Origin: Rhodospirillales bacterium
GTDB taxonomy: Bacteria; Pseudomonadota; Alphaproteobacteria; Acetobacterales; Acetobacteraceae
Direction of reading: 5' to 3'
Length of the DNA: 10,861 nucleotides
NCBI GenBank assembly: GCA_028866445.1
Contig: JAGWIE010000024.1
Coordinates: 1 to 10,861, forward strand
Both the position numbers and the translations under genes were made by a program. Below are positions 1 through 6,618 of this stretch, in pieces (position 1 is the first letter of the stretch; every line of letters starts with the position of its first letter). The notes beneath the pieces were generated by a model that saw only the letters and a list, made by a program, of their open reading frames with translations, did no database searches and was not told the DNA's origin.

Positions 1-210
1 GCTTTCCTCATCCGGGCAGGAAACGCGCACAATATCTACGCCTGCCTTCTCGGCCCGTAAAATTTGCGCGACAGTCGCCTCCACATCCGTGGTGAGCGTG
101 TTGGTCATGGTCTGCACGGAAACCGGTGCATCGCCGCCCACTTTCACATTGCCAACGCTGATCTGCCGGGATTTGCGGCGGTCGATCTGCTGATATTCAC
201 GGTAATTCAT
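1..210 (-). CDS. ispG: 4-hydroxy-3-methylbut-2-enyl diphosphate synthase, N-terminal 70 residues (partial)
   Basis: This is the beginning of IspG (GcpE), the iron-sulfur enzyme of the MEP pathway that converts methylerythritol cyclodiphosphate to HMBPP for isoprenoid precursors, in the cytosol. The visible protein starts MNYREYQQIDRRKSRQ, then has VGNVKVGGDAPVSVQTMTN followed by TLTTDVEAT, and GVDIVRVSCPD near the edge. These are the characteristic N-terminal TIM-barrel segments of the family. The reading frame is open to position 1, so the 3' part, including the cysteines that bind the 4Fe-4S cluster, lies outside the window. The ATG is preceded by an AAAGGAA Shine-Dalgarno (216-222) that overlaps the rodZ stop codon, leaving a 10-nt gap between the genes. 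This indicates co-transcription and coupled translation with rodZ. The identification is firm from sequence motifs; completeness cannot be judged. Confidence 0.95.
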   Translation of the reverse strand, partial: MNYREYQQIDRRKSRQISVGNVKVGGDAPVSVQTMTNTLTTDVEATVAQILRAEKAGVDIVRVSCPDEES

Positions 211-220
211 GTGAGTTCCT

Positions 221-1297
221 TTACTGGGCGGCCCCGTTTACGGGGGCCAGATTGGATGGGGCGGCGGAAGCGGCATTGCTGCCAGCTTGAGGGGTAAGCT
301 GGTAGCCGTGCAGCACCACCCCTGCGGCACCAAGCGGCTGGCCTGGCTGGCCATTGGTGGTAATAATGGTGCCTCCAGCGTTGCCGGTGGTCATAACCAA
401 TCCTGGTTCCTGCGGCACGGGCCAGCTATCGCCCGCGTGCAACACCTTGCTGAAGAGAATATTCCCGCTGGCATCTGAGACTTGAACCCAGGCATCCTGC
501 GTAGCCGTAATTACCATGCCTGCTCCGGGAACAGGTGTTGAAGTTGGTGCAACAGGTTGCAGTGGGGCTGAGGCAACTGGTGGGCTGGGAGCGGCTGGGG
601 CAATCGGAGTAGTCGGCGTGGGTGAAGTAACCGGGGCGGCGGGAGTAAGCGGGGCAGGTGTTGCCACTGCGGTACTGGTTGTGGGGCCTGCGGCAAGTTG
701 CGTTGGTGCAGGCTTGGCCACGGCTGCTGGCGTTGCGGCATTGGGCGCGGGGTTAACGGTGGCGGGCGGCGTTACCTTTGGTGGAATCGCTAAAGGCTGT
801 AGTTCCGCAGGCACCTGCGGCACAGACTGAGCTAGCCGGCGGGCCTGTTCGGTATGGTGGTACCAGAGCCCGTAAGCGGCCAAAATAACAATAAAACCAA
901 TGAACACAATGGCGCCTTTGGGCACGCCCCTGTCAGGCACCGGAGCCAGGAACTGGATTTCTGTTTTAGGCAACTCACCGAGCTGCCCGGCCTCCCGGAA
1001 TCGGCGCAGAATCTCCTCGCCGTCCAACCCCAGCGCTTGTGCGTAAGAGCGCACGAACCCGGCGCGATAGGCCGGACCCGGCAAGGAGGAGAGATTGCCT
1101 TCCTCGATGGCAGTTAGAAATTCCATGCGGATGCGCAACCCCTCAGCTACCTCGGGTAACCGCCAGCCCAGGCGTTCGCGCACTTCTCGTAAGCCCGCTC
1201 CAACCCGTTCAGCAGAGGAAATTATCTCGGTATCCACAATCTCATTTCCGTTAAGGTCATCTGGCATTCCTGGTTCTTTTACCCCGGAACCACGCAT
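221..1297 (-). CDS. rodZ: RodZ-like cytoskeleton/cell-shape protein (HTH_25, TM, DUF4115)
   Basis: A RodZ-type bitopic inner-membrane protein, which in the studied family links MreB filaments to the cell-wall elongation machinery. Domains in order: a Xre-like helix-turn-helix at about residues 30-105 (ERVGAGLREVRERLG, LSSLPGPAYRAGFVRSYA), a single membrane segment at about 127-147 (GAIVFIGFIVILAAYGLWY), a Pro/Ala/Thr-rich low-complexity linker at about 160-258, and a periplasmic DUF4115 beta domain at about 261-336 (ITATQDAWVQVSDASG, LHAGDSWPVP, GYQLTP). The length of 358 is normal. The start is uncertain. The first ATG (1295-1297) lies 3 nt after the ptsP stop, with GAGG almost touching it. 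A second ATG at residue 11 (1265-1267, MPDDLN) is preceded by AGAACCAGGA. The residues before about 30 are not conserved in the family, so either start is possible. It sits between ptsP and ispG, a neighbourhood (rodZ-ispG) that I recall from related alphaproteobacteria. Confidence 0.9.
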   Translation of the reverse strand: MRGSGVKEPGMPDDLNGNEIVDTEIISSAERVGAGLREVRERLGWRLPEVAEGLRIRMEFLTAIEEGNLSSLPGPAYRAGFVRSYAQALGLDGEEILRRFREAGQLGELPKTEIQFLAPVPDRGVPKGAIVFIGFIVILAAYGLWYHHTEQARRLAQSVPQVPAELQPLAIPPKVTPPATVNPAPNAATPAAVAKPAPTQLAAGPTTSTAVATPAPLTPAAPVTSPTPTTPIAPAAPSPPVASAPLQPVAPTSTPVPGAGMVITATQDAWVQVSDASGNILFSKVLHAGDSWPVPQEPGLVMTTGNAGGTIITTNGQPGQPLGAAGVVLHGYQLTPQAGSNAASAAPSNLAPVNGAAQ

Positions 1298-1300
1298 CCC

Positions 1301-3574
1301 TCAAACTGCGAGGTTATGTTCGCGCGCCCAAACCGCCAGGGGCTCACGAATGCTGCCCCCAGCCGCCCCGGCGCGCCGCAATTCCCGCAGCACCGGGCGC
1401 AGGGCATTAAGGTCTGCTTCCACAAGAACGGCCTTAACCGGTAGAATGGAATTACCAGACATTGAAAGCGTGGTAATGCCTAGCGCCGCGAATGCCAGCG
1501 CATCCAAGGGCCGGCCGGCCGCTTCGCCACAAACTGAAAGCGGCACACCAGCTTCCTGGCAGTAAGTAACCAGTTTTTCCAGCATTTCCAGGACCGGGGC
1601 GGAAAGTGTGTCGTACCGGTCCGCCAATTCCGGCGTGCCGCGATCCGCCGCGAAGAGAAACTGCATCAGATCATTGGTACCCACGGAAATAAAATCCGCC
1701 TCCGCCAGCAAGCCGGGGAGCTGAAAGAGCAGGGAGGGGACTTCCAACATGGTGCCTGCCTCCAGCCGTTCAGGGGCAGGCCGGATGCGCCCGGCTTCCG
1801 CCTCCAGAAGATCCCGTGCTGCACGGAATTCCTCCACGGTCGCCACCATTGGGAACATCACCTGCAAGGGCCGACCTTGTGCACCCAGCAGCAGCGCGCG
1901 AAGCTGGCGGCGCAAAATCGCGGGCCGGTCCAGCCCAATGCGCAGGCTCCGCCAGCCCATGGCGGGGTTTTCTTCCGTCTGCGCGGTTTCGCCCGGCAGC
2001 AGCTTGTCAGCACCCAGGTCGAGCGTGCGGAACGCCACCGGGCGGCCCTTGGCGCGGTCCAGCACACGGCCATATTCAGCCGCCTGGCCCGCCACGTCCG
2101 GTATGCCGCCTGACGCTAAGGCGGCAATCTCAGTGCGGTACAACCCGATACCGTCAGCGCCGGTGCGGTCCAATTGGTCCAATTCCAATGCCAGGCCGAT
2201 ATTCATCATCAGCTTCAGCTCGGTGCCGTCCTTGGTGATGGCGGCTACGTCACGATAACCGGTAAGGGCAACAGCGCGTTCATCGCGGGCGGCTAGAGCG
2301 CGTTCGTAAACCTGGAGCACTTCAGGTTCTGGCCGCAGCACCAACGTACCTTCTTCCGCGTCCAGCAATACCAGCTCGCCGTCTACCGCAGCTTCCACAG
2401 CACCGCGTTCCACCTGCAAGGCGGGAATGGAAAGGGCGCGCGCCAGAATCGCTGCATGGCCAGAGGCGCTGGCTTCCTCTATGGCGAATCCCGCAACGCC
2501 GCGGGTGTGCCAATCGAGCAAATCAGCGGGGCCCAGGCGGCGTACGATCAGGATCATGCCATCCGCCCGCTCCGGCTTGGGTGCCATTCCGCCAAGTGCG
2601 ACCATCAACCGCCCAACCATATCCTCGATATCGGCTAGGCGTTCGCGTAAGTAAGGGTCCGCCACGCGGCGCATCCGCTCGCGCAGTTGGCGGGCAATTT
2701 TGTCTACAGCGGTTTCGGCGGTGAGCCCATCCGCTATGGCAGTTCGAACCTGGGCCAGCCAGCCTGAGCTTTGCGCCACCATTCGATAGGCTTCCAATAC
2801 ATCCCGCGAGGCATTGCCCCCAGGCATGTTGGCGGTAATCAACCCGTCAAGTGTCTTGTTTGCCTCCTCAACGGCAGTATCCAGCCGCATCAATTCGGCC
2901 TCTGTGTCTTCGGTCAGCAGCTTGGCGATGGGGGCTGCTGCACCATAAGCCAGCACCTTGCCGCGGACGATCCCAGCGGAGATCACGTGCCCGCCGTAGC
3001 GGCGCGGCAGGGTTTCGGAGAAACCTTCATCGCCAACATCGGTTGCTCCGGCGCGGGCCAGGATTTCGGCCAACAGCATCGCCACCGTTGCAAGGGATTC
3101 GACCTCGACCGGCGCATAAATCCGAACTTGCCGGGACATCACCGCGATCACGCCCAGCGTGCGCCCTGCTCTTTTCACCGGCACGGCCAGCATGGAAGCC
3201 ATGTCCTGTTCGCCTGTTTCAGCACGGAAGACGAAGCGGGGGTGGTTCTGTGCGTCCGGCAGATTGAGTACATCGCCAGAAGCCGCGGCGAGGCCGATAA
3301 TTCCTTCGCCTACCCGCAGCCTGGTGCGGCCGACAGCGGAGACATTCAGGCCGTGAGTAGCGGCGAGCTCCAGTAGCTCGCCGTGGCGGGTAACGTAGAT
3401 GACCGAGGCATCCGCAACGAGACCTTCAGCCACCAGCTTTGCAAAATCGGGCAGGGAGGCTGTACCGGCGGCCAAATGCTCCCGGAGTGCGGCAAACAGA
3501 TGCCGCGTATCGCCAAATTTCGGCTTTTTGCGCCTGCGTGGCGGCGTGGCGGGGGCGTTAGGCTCTTGTGCCAC
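1301..3574 (-). CDS. ptsP: PEP-protein phosphotransferase EI-Ntr with N-terminal GAF domain
   Basis: Enzyme I of the nitrogen PTS. It autophosphorylates with phosphoenolpyruvate and passes phosphate to NPr and then EIIA-Ntr, a regulatory rather than sugar-transport relay. Domains: a GAF sensor domain at about residues 25-172, known in the family to sense glutamine or 2-oxoglutarate; the EI N-terminal and HPr-binding region at about 197-330; the phosphohistidine swivelling domain with SGHAAILARAL (predicted active His373) at about 335-415; and the C-terminal PEP-binding barrel with GIGLYRTE (475-482), RTLDLGADK, MFPMV, the signature DFISVGTNDLMQF (628-640) and catalytic Cys682 in VCGEAAG. The length of 757 is typical for EI-Ntr. 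The start codon is GTG (3572-3574); no in-frame start lies just upstream and the next Met is residue 125, already inside the GAF domain. The gene overlaps the end of the upstream oxidoreductase by 17 nt, and its TGA is 3 nt before the first rodZ ATG. The residue just before the active His is Gly, where Ser or Ala is more usual. Confidence 0.95.
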   Translation of the reverse strand: MAQEPNAPATPPRRRKKPKFGDTRHLFAALREHLAAGTASLPDFAKLVAEGLVADASVIYVTRHGELLELAATHGLNVSAVGRTRLRVGEGIIGLAAASGDVLNLPDAQNHPRFVFRAETGEQDMASMLAVPVKRAGRTLGVIAVMSRQVRIYAPVEVESLATVAMLLAEILARAGATDVGDEGFSETLPRRYGGHVISAGIVRGKVLAYGAAAPIAKLLTEDTEAELMRLDTAVEEANKTLDGLITANMPGGNASRDVLEAYRMVAQSSGWLAQVRTAIADGLTAETAVDKIARQLRERMRRVADPYLRERLADIEDMVGRLMVALGGMAPKPERADGMILIVRRLGPADLLDWHTRGVAGFAIEEASASGHAAILARALSIPALQVERGAVEAAVDGELVLLDAEEGTLVLRPEPEVLQVYERALAARDERAVALTGYRDVAAITKDGTELKLMMNIGLALELDQLDRTGADGIGLYRTEIAALASGGIPDVAGQAAEYGRVLDRAKGRPVAFRTLDLGADKLLPGETAQTEENPAMGWRSLRIGLDRPAILRRQLRALLLGAQGRPLQVMFPMVATVEEFRAARDLLEAEAGRIRPAPERLEAGTMLEVPSLLFQLPGLLAEADFISVGTNDLMQFLFAADRGTPELADRYDTLSAPVLEMLEKLVTYCQEAGVPLSVCGEAAGRPLDALAFAALGITTLSMSGNSILPVKAVLVEADLNALRPVLRELRRAGAAGGSIREPLAVWAREHNLAV

Positions 3575-4610
3575 GCGCCACCATGGCGGCGATCGCTTGC
3601 GCCCGCAATGCCGCGATGATCTCCGCCACCGGCTGCACTGAGGTAACCATGCCCACCGACTGACCCGCCATTACGGAGCCGTTCTCTACATCACCGTCAA
3701 TAACCGCACGGCGCAACGCGCCGGCCCAGAAATGCTCGATTTCCAATTGGGCGGCGGTTTTGTCCAGCTCGCCAGAGGTAAAGCGTGCCAGCACCTCGCC
3801 CTGATGACGCATGAACCGTTTTGTGCCCTCATTCACTAGCCCGCGCACGGGAATAACCGGGAAGCGTTCATCAATCTGCACGGAAGGCAGCGCATCACGG
3901 GCGGCGGCGCGGATAAAAGCATTCTTAAAATTATCGTGCGCGATGCTTTCCTCAGCGGCGGCGAAGAGCGTGCCGAGCTGCACGCCCGCCGCACCCATCT
4001 CCAAATACGCCAAAATCGCCTCGCCCCGGCCGAGACCACCTGCCACGAATACCGGTACTTCCGTAATGACAGGTAGGATTTCCTGTGCCAGCACGGTGAG
4101 CGAAACCGGACCTATATGCCCGCCCGCTTCTGACCCTTCAATCACCAGGGCATCAGCGCCTGACTTAATTAATCGCTTAGCTAACACAAGTGCAGGTGCA
4201 AAGGCGATGATTTTGGCACCGCCATCCTTGGCGGCTTTGATATGGGTGGAAAAGGGAATGCCGCCTGCAAACACCACATGGCCAACCTTCTGGCGTACGC
4301 AAACCTGCACCAGTTCGTCCAGTTGCGGGTGCATGGTAATCAGGTTCACGCCAAACGGCTTATCGGTCAGCGCCTTGGTGGCCTCGATCTCTTTTTCCAG
4401 CAAAGCCGGGGGCATCGCACCACAGGCGATGACGCCGAACCCGCCGGCATTGGAGATGGCAGAGACAAGATGCCGTTCGGAAACCCAGCTCATCGCGCCG
4501 CCAAGAATGGCGTAGCGCGTACCTAAAAAATCCGCCCCACGCTTTTGCAGAGCATCAAGCCGTTCTGCCGCAGCGGTTGTTTGGTCCATCGCGTCAGGCA
4601 TCGAGGCCAT
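3558..4610 (-). CDS. FMN-dependent oxidoreductase, nitronate monooxygenase / FabK-like family
   Basis: A TIM-barrel flavoprotein of the 2-nitropropane dioxygenase superfamily, which includes nitronate monooxygenases and the enoyl-ACP reductase FabK. Visible motifs: ILGGAMSWVSERHLVSAIS near the N-terminus (35-53), AGGFGVIACGAM, LTDKPFGVNLI (81-91), the superfamily motif EGSEAGGHIG (158-167, His165), phosphate-binding GGLGRG (191-196), GVQLGT (209-214), and GDVENGSVMAGQSVG near the C-terminus (306-320). LTDKPFGVN and the C-terminal GDVxxGSVMAGQ stretch are, from memory, typical of FabK and of FabK-like proteins usually labelled nitronate monooxygenase, so the substrate is open. Three in-frame ATGs exist (4608-4610, 4599-4601, 4587-4589). 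None has a strong Shine-Dalgarno. The first two overlap the lysC end; the third starts 4 nt after it. The 3' end overlaps ptsP by 17 nt. The family call is firm; the reaction is not. Confidence 0.85.
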   Translation of the reverse strand: MASMPDAMDQTTAAAERLDALQKRGADFLGTRYAILGGAMSWVSERHLVSAISNAGGFGVIACGAMPPALLEKEIEATKALTDKPFGVNLITMHPQLDELVQVCVRQKVGHVVFAGGIPFSTHIKAAKDGGAKIIAFAPALVLAKRLIKSGADALVIEGSEAGGHIGPVSLTVLAQEILPVITEVPVFVAGGLGRGEAILAYLEMGAAGVQLGTLFAAAEESIAHDNFKNAFIRAAARDALPSVQIDERFPVIPVRGLVNEGTKRFMRHQGEVLARFTSGELDKTAAQLEIEHFWAGALRRAVIDGDVENGSVMAGQSVGMVTSVQPVAEIIAALRAQAIAAMVARGTRA

Positions 4611-5808
4611 AGGCTGTATGCAGGGCCCGCACCGCTAGCTCGGTATATTCACCACCAACCAGCACGGAGACCTTAATCTCGGAGGTGGTAATGGCCTGGA
4701 TGTTGATATTCCGATCCGCCAGTGTTTTGAACATCGTGCTCGCGACGCCCGCGTGAGAGCGCATACCCACGCCGACGACCGAGAGCTTTGCCACATTCGA
4801 ATCGGAGATGATTTCGGAAAATCCGATGTCAGCCTTGGCTTGTTCCAGTGTTTTCAGGGCGCGGGCCATGTCTGTTTTGCCGACGGTGAAGGTCATGTCG
4901 GTCGTACCGTCTGCCGAGACGTTCTGCACAATCATATCGACATTGATGTTCGCCTCGGAAAGCGGCACGAATACGGCGGCGGCGATACCGGGCCGGTCTG
5001 GCACGCGGCGGACGGTAACTTTGGCTTCGTCCCGCGAGTAGGCGATGCCGGCGACAATTTCCTTTTCCAAAACCTCTTCCTCATCAACAACCATTGTGCC
5101 CGGGATATCCGCGAAGCTGGAGAGCACCTGCACGCGCACGCGCTCCTTCATCGCCAGTTCCACCGAGCGGGTTTGCAGCACTTTCGCCCCCACGGAGGCG
5201 AGTTCCAGCATTTCCTCGTAGGTGATCTTACTCAGTTTTCGCGCATTGGGAACGATTCGCGGATCAGTTGTATAAACCCCGTCCACGTCGGTATAAATAT
5301 CACACCGGTCGGCCTTGAGTGCTGCCGCCAGGGCCACGGCGGATGTATCAGACCCGCCCCTTCCAAGGGTGGTGACCCGGTTGTCCGGCCCGATGCCCTG
5401 GAAACCGGCCATCACCGGCACTTGGCCGATTTTCATGCGCTCAATCAGCTCTTCGCCGTCGATGCTCTCAATGCGGGCCTTGCCGTGCTCGCCGTCGGTT
5501 TCCACTGCCACCTGCCAGCCCTGCCAGGAGCGGGCATCCTGCCCTAGCTCCTGCAAGGCGATGGCGGTGAGCCCTGCAGTTACCTGCTCGCCGGTAGCGA
5601 CCACCGCGTCGTATTCGCGCGCGTCGAACAAAGGTGAGAGGGATTGGCAATAGCCAACCAACTGATTGGTAACACCAGACATTGCGGAGACGACGACCGC
5701 GACCTCGTTGCCTTGGTCCATCTCGGCCTTGACCCGGCGGGCCACATTCTTGATCCGGTCCAGATCGGCGACGGAGGTGCCACCAAATTTCATCACGATA
5801 CGCGCCAT
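4594..5808 (-). CDS. lysC: Aspartate kinase (monofunctional, two ACT domains)
   Basis: Phosphorylates L-aspartate with ATP, the first step to lysine, threonine, methionine and diaminopimelate. The N-terminal amino-acid kinase domain (about 1-235) carries KFGGTSV (7-13), VVSAMSGVTN, GEQVTAGL (73-80), GRGGSDTSAVALAAAL and DIYTDVDGVYTTDPR (170-184). Two C-terminal ACT domains follow, DRPGIAAAVFVPLSEANINV (about 265-335) and VGVGMRSHAGVASTMFKTL (about 342-404), the usual sites of allosteric inhibition by lysine and/or threonine. At 404 residues it matches the monofunctional class. The ATG at 5806-5808 begins directly with the conserved MARIVMKFGG sequence, with an AGG (5817-5819) upstream, so the start is secure. 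It is the first gene of the minus-strand train and is divergent from ubiG. No lysine riboswitch could fit in the 76-bp gap. An internal ATG at codon 239 falls where some family members start a separate ACT-only subunit. Confidence 0.97.
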   Translation of the reverse strand: MARIVMKFGGTSVADLDRIKNVARRVKAEMDQGNEVAVVVSAMSGVTNQLVGYCQSLSPLFDAREYDAVVATGEQVTAGLTAIALQELGQDARSWQGWQVAVETDGEHGKARIESIDGEELIERMKIGQVPVMAGFQGIGPDNRVTTLGRGGSDTSAVALAAALKADRCDIYTDVDGVYTTDPRIVPNARKLSKITYEEMLELASVGAKVLQTRSVELAMKERVRVQVLSSFADIPGTMVVDEEEVLEKEIVAGIAYSRDEAKVTVRRVPDRPGIAAAVFVPLSEANINVDMIVQNVSADGTTDMTFTVGKTDMARALKTLEQAKADIGFSEIISDSNVAKLSVVGVGMRSHAGVASTMFKTLADRNINIQAITTSEIKVSVLVGGEYTELAVRALHTAYGLDA

Positions 5809-5884
5809 GTATTAAACCTGAATCCCAAAAGCCTTGTCGAAAACGGGCAGGGGCGTCACATAGCGGTGGAGCAAGGTTTGAGCA
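5809..5884. promoter_or_regulatory. Divergent intergenic region between lysC and ubiG
   Basis: This is the only non-coding gap longer than about 10 nt in the window and must hold, or lie next to, the 5' ends of both divergent gene trains unless promoters lie inside genes. On the plus strand TTGTCG (5834-5839) with CACATA 17 nt later (5857-5862) is a possible but poor sigma-70-type promoter for ubiG. For lysC I see no good -35/-10 pair at a sensible distance. Ribosome-binding candidates are AAGG (5873-5876, 8 nt before the ubiG ATG) and AGG on the minus strand (5817-5819) before lysC. There is no terminator-like hairpin. The regulatory role is inferred from layout, not from clear boxes. Confidence 0.5.
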
Positions 5885-6592
5885 ATGAGCCAAGGGTCAG
5901 TCATCGAGGAAGAAATTGCGCGGTTCGACGCGCTGGCGGCGCGCTGGTGGGACCCGCACGGCCCGATGCGGCCCTTGCACATGATGAATGCGCCCCGTGT
6001 GGCCTGGATAGCGGAACGGATAAGGCGGCATTTTACGAACGCGTCAGCGTTGCTGGATGTGGGCTGCGGGGCAGGGCTGCTGGCCGAGGCTTTGGCTCGT
6101 GAGGGATTCTCGGTAACCGGGCTGGATGCCGGGGCGGAGGTGATTGCCGTGGCGCGGGACCATTCCGAGGAGGAGGGGTTGAACCTGACCTACCGGCAGG
6201 GCACGGCGGAGGAGCTGGCAACTGAAGGGGTAAAATTCCCGGTGATAACGGCGCTGGAAATCATTGAACATGTGGCGGACCCCGCCGCGTTTCTGGCCAG
6301 CCTGCGCGCTTTGTTGGCACCGGGCGGCTTACTGTTTCTCTCAACGCTTAACCGCACGCCGAAATCTTATGCAGTTGCGAAGATCGGGGCTGAATATATC
6401 TTACGCCTGTTGCCCGTGGGTACCCATGAGTGGAAGAAATTCATCACCCCCGTGGAGTTGGGTGGGCTGTGCCGCGCGGCGGGCTTGCGCCTCGCTGACA
6501 CGGCGGGGCTTAGTTATTTGCCGTTACAGGGCGGGTTCAAGGTAGGCCGGGACCTTTCGGTGAACTACCTTGCCATGGCGGTCGCAGACTAA
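5885..6592 (+). CDS. ubiG: Ubiquinone biosynthesis O-methyltransferase UbiG
   Basis: SAM-dependent class I methyltransferase that performs both O-methylations of the ubiquinone ring; the known family associates peripherally with the membrane. The family-specific N-terminus is present (EEIARFDALAARWWDPHGPM, about 9-28, and LHMMNAPRVAWI). It is followed by SAM motif I LLDVGCGAGLLAEALA (56-71), acidic Asp81 after VTGL, the EIIEHVADP segment (125-133), LLAPGGLLFLSTLNRT (143-158) and the UbiG-typical GTHEWKKFITPVEL (179-192). The length of 235 is normal. The ATG at 5885 fits the conserved N-terminus and has AAGG 8 nt upstream. It is divergent from lysC and is the first gene of the plus-strand train. 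Its TAA overlaps the Shine-Dalgarno of the next gene, suggesting coupling. Confidence 0.95.
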   Translation: MSQGSVIEEEIARFDALAARWWDPHGPMRPLHMMNAPRVAWIAERIRRHFTNASALLDVGCGAGLLAEALAREGFSVTGLDAGAEVIAVARDHSEEEGLNLTYRQGTAEELATEGVKFPVITALEIIEHVADPAAFLASLRALLAPGGLLFLSTLNRTPKSYAVAKIGAEYILRLLPVGTHEWKKFITPVELGGLCRAAGLRLADTAGLSYLPLQGGFKVGRDLSVNYLAMAVAD

Positions 6593-6596
6593 GGAG
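6591..6596 (+). promoter_or_regulatory. Shine-Dalgarno AAGGAG of the M20 amidohydrolase
   Basis: AAGGAG lies 6 nt before the ATG at 6603 and overlaps the ubiG stop codon. It decides the start: an in-frame ATG 33 nt upstream (6570) lies inside ubiG and has no such site. This sequence is also the beginning of the direct repeat shared with the parC start. Confidence 0.8.
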
Positions 6597-6618
6597 AGCG
6601 CGATGCCGGACGATTTCG
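6591..6618 (+). repeat. Direct repeat copy 1: translation-start region of the amidohydrolase
   Basis: A 28-nt stretch from the Shine-Dalgarno through the fifth codon (MPDDF) matches 8461-8489. I count 26 identical positions of 28 aligned, with one 1-nt gap (an extra G at 8470/8471). The two substitutions are in the Shine-Dalgarno (6595) and at a synonymous third codon position (6611). Confidence 0.7.

Noticed and set aside
516..830. Plus-strand Gly/Ala/Val-rich open frame that looks like a hydrophobic repeat protein
   Set aside because: It is the antisense of the Pro/Ala/Thr-rich linker of rodZ; Pro-Ala codons read backwards give Gly-Ala-Val.
2771..3376. Plus-strand open frame of 201 codons opposite ptsP
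   Set aside because: It lies entirely antisense to the well-conserved GAF and EI N-terminal domains and shows no recognisable motif.
4753..5547. Plus-strand open frame of 264 codons opposite lysC
   Set aside because: It is antisense to conserved kinase and ACT motifs; its His/Gly/Arg-rich product resembles no family I know.
5811..5841. Possible minus-strand promoter TCGACA / TTTAAT for lysC
   Set aside because: The putative -10 ends only a few bases before the ATG, so transcription would start inside the secure lysC N-terminus.
5814..5879. Short inverted repeat AAACCT / AGGTTT and CCTTG / CAAGG in the lysC-ubiG gap
   Set aside because: The arms are only 5-6 nt and far apart; matches of this length are expected by chance and do not form a plausible operator or terminator.
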